This document shows positions 6,442 through 7,616 of a stretch of DNA of 7,616 nt, piece by piece; the stretch's first letter is position 1; each line of letters opens with the position of its first letter. The DNA is from JAIXWP01 sp046309775 (lineage in GTDB: Bacteria; Bacteroidota; Bacteroidia; Flavobacteriales_D; Sanyastnellaceae). The stretch is taken from positions 1-7,616 of the forward strand of contig JBKCOM010000109.1 in the NCBI GenBank assembly GCA_046309775.1. The letters run 5' to 3'. The translations under genes and the position numbers were made by a program. Under the pieces are notes generated by a model. It worked only from the letters and a program-made list of their open reading frames with translations, had not been told where the DNA came from and ran no database searches.

Positions 6442-7470
6442 TTAAAATATTTTTTTAATCACATTTTCTAATCGCGATCTCATTGTGTGTTGTTGTATGG
6501 TTTTTTTAAAAGCTGATTCAATGTAGTTAAGTCGGTGTTCCTCATTATTTAAAAAATGATTCACAAAAAAAATGAGTTCATCGATAGTTGTAAAGACTTT
6601 TAATTCAGTTTTAAGATCAAAATATTCTTCAATGAAAGGTACGTACTCTACCAGCTGGAAGCCCTTGGCGATGGCGATGTCGAATGGGCGCTTCTTGATT
6701 TGTTTCTGTATTATTGGTCTCTTGAATATGAGATCTTTGAAAAAACTGCCTAGTTTTTTGGGGAACATTAGAAGATAGCGGAGGTCGTAGTTGGTTGATA
6801 ACTTTTCTAGTGAAAGATTGATTTTTGATCTGTGAAAAACATCAAACATTTCATTTTGTGTGAGACTTCCGTTAGGCCAACCCTCTCCGAAAAAAGCCAC
6901 CTTGTAGCCTAGTTTATTAAGCTGATTTAATATAAAGTGTCGATACGGTGAGTATACGCCCACAAAAGAAATGTCATAATCATAGTCTTGTGCTGATAGA
7001 TGCCTTGGGTAATTGTCAGCGCCCCATTGACTCAGGATTGGTTTTGGTAGGTTATCGTATCTGTAACGACCCAATGAAAAATGATCGCATGTTATTGGAT
7101 GTGTGAAATTGTGAGCTTTATATTTTGTGTAGTCGTCATACTTGTGATTATCGTCGCCAAACCAACACGATGTATATATCCCCGAGTCTGCAATTTTTTT
7201 CCAGGTTTCTGCACTTATACCGAGATTGGTATAGTCGTTTAGAAAAACCCAATCCGCATTTACACTTTTAGAAAAATCGTACAAACTTCCATCATCTATA
7301 CTATTGCTCAGCTGAGGTCCTTGCAGAAATCTATCAATTTCAAATATGAAAATAGAGTGACCCAATTCTTCAAGAGGCTTTACCCAGTAATCGAACTCTG
7401 TGCTCTCTCCGAGTGCTTTATTGCCCTGTTTATATCGCACTAAGCAGAAGACTATCGTTATTTTTCGCAT
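6442..7470 (-). CDS. CgeB-like glycosyltransferase (GT-B, Glyco_trans_1_2 C-terminal domain)
   Basis: Seen: from ATG at 7470 the product has 342 residues. It opens with a Rossmann strand, MRKITIVFCLVRYKQG, then FDYWVKPLEELGHSIFIFEID (26-46) and CWFGDD (102-107). The C-terminal domain contains DISFVGVYSPYR (166-177), the signature RPFDIAIAKGFQLVEYVPF (261-279) and EEYFDLKTEL, the pattern of COG4641/CgeB-type proteins. The frame extends to ATG 7581, but the extra 37 codons are the antisense of an IS3-family end, so 7470 is the natural start. Known: these proteins are putative glycosyltransferases found in spore-coat and surface-glycan loci; donors are mostly unknown. It ends 1 bp before the flippase start. 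AGGGGG from the IS end lies 14 nt upstream of ATG, far for a ribosome site. The gene shares the low GC of the flippase. Confidence 0.85.
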   Translation of the reverse strand: MRKITIVFCLVRYKQGNKALGESTEFDYWVKPLEELGHSIFIFEIDRFLQGPQLSNSIDDGSLYDFSKSVNADWVFLNDYTNLGISAETWKKIADSGIYTSCWFGDDNHKYDDYTKYKAHNFTHPITCDHFSLGRYRYDNLPKPILSQWGADNYPRHLSAQDYDYDISFVGVYSPYRHFILNQLNKLGYKVAFFGEGWPNGSLTQNEMFDVFHRSKINLSLEKLSTNYDLRYLLMFPKKLGSFFKDLIFKRPIIQKQIKKRPFDIAIAKGFQLVEYVPFIEEYFDLKTELKVFTTIDELIFFVNHFLNNEEHRLNYIESAFKKTIQQHTMRSRLENVIKKIF

Positions 7471-7493
7471 TTGATTTGGTAATACCCCCTGCA

Positions 7494-7523
7494 AATAAAC
7501 GGGATCGGAAGTAGAATTTTCAA
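7494..7523 (-). promoter_or_regulatory. Possible outward-facing promoter in the IS3 end driving the CgeB-like gene
   Basis: On the minus strand, TTGAAA (7518-7523, 5 of 6 to the -35 consensus) is followed after 18 bp by TTTATT (7494-7499, 4 of 6 to the -10). Transcription would start around 7487, about 17 nt before the ATG at 7470. Spacing is one base long and the -10 is weak, so this is tentative. Confidence 0.25.
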
Positions 7524-7546
7524 CCATAGAGGAAGAGAGTTCTGCA

Positions 7547-7616
7547 ATGAAACAATCAAGGTTTACCGACAGCCAGATCATGGCAATCCTGAAGCAAGCC
7601 GAGAACGGCCTGGCCG
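7547..7616 (+). CDS. IS3-family transposase OrfA, first 23 residues (runs off right edge)
   Basis: Seen: ATG at 7547 opens MKQSRFTDSQIMAILKQAE followed by NGLA at the edge. This is the well-known N-terminus of OrfA in IS3-family elements of the IS407/IS51 type, the start of the HTH_Tnp_1 DNA-binding helix-turn-helix. GAGGAAGAGAG (7529-7539) serves as the ribosome site. Known: OrfA provides DNA binding and, through a programmed -1 frameshift into orfB, the OrfAB transposase. Whether this copy is intact cannot be judged from 70 bases. Confidence 0.88.
   Translation, partial: MKQSRFTDSQIMAILKQAENGLA

Larger units (their letters stand above)
7477..7616 (+). mobile_element. Left end of an IS3-family insertion sequence (runs off right edge)
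   Basis: The right edge carries the start of an IS3-family orfA (7547) preceded by about 70 bp of typical leader. IS3 elements begin with TG; TGGTAATACCCCC at 7477-7489 is the likely terminal inverted repeat, judged by the TG start and C-run seen in IS407/IS51-like elements. The exact end could be off by a few bases, and the other end and target duplication lie outside the window. The element stands 6 bp upstream of the CgeB-like start and points away from it. Confidence 0.75.

Noticed and set aside
7471..7581. N-terminal extension of the CgeB-like frame to ATG 7581
   Set aside because: The extension is the antisense of the IS3-family end and orfA start; the natural protein begins at 7470.

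Overview
The window is part of a surface-polysaccharide (probably O-antigen) biosynthesis locus of a Gram-negative bacterium. The gene content points to a proteobacterium: CDP-3,6-dideoxyhexose genes, a Wzx-type flippase, several glycosyltransferases, an IS5-family remnant and the edge of an IS3-family element. The genus cannot be fixed from the sequence; a beta- or gammaproteobacterium is the best guess.

Layout, left to right. Positions 1-1328 (minus strand) hold two tightly packed genes of the CDP-sugar pathway: a CDP-6-deoxy-delta-3,4-glucoseen reductase (333-1328), then a glucose-1-phosphate cytidylyltransferase (1-330) that runs off the left edge. This is the ddhD-ddhA order (rfbI-rfbF in Salmonella), so ddhB and ddhC homologues are expected just beyond the edge. 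A 49-bp divergent gap separates them from a GT2 glycosyltransferase on the plus strand (1378-2307), which converges on a GT4 glycosyltransferase on the minus strand (2564-3691). Positions 3816-4913 are a decayed IS5-family element. Its transposase has three in-frame stops, at least one frameshift and internal deletions, including loss of the region that should carry the second catalytic Asp. Positions 4980-7470 (minus strand) hold a very AT-rich pair separated by 1 bp: a CgeB-like glycosyltransferase and a Wzx-type flippase. At about 7477 an IS3-family element begins, with its orfA start at 7547 on the plus strand, only a few bases upstream of the glycosyltransferase start.

Inferred workings: the CDP-sugar genes would supply a nucleotide-activated 3,6-dideoxyhexose, the three glycosyltransferases would build the lipid-linked repeat unit in the cytoplasm, and Wzx would flip it across the inner membrane. 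No Wzy polymerase, chain-length regulator or initiating transferase is visible here. The locus looks mosaic: the flippase/CgeB-like pair is much more AT-rich than the sugar genes and is bounded on both sides by insertion sequences. I did not find a clearly undescribed system. The most notable points are the IS-bounded cassette, the IS end acting as leader of the CgeB-like gene, and a perfect 12-bp inverted repeat in the IS remnant.
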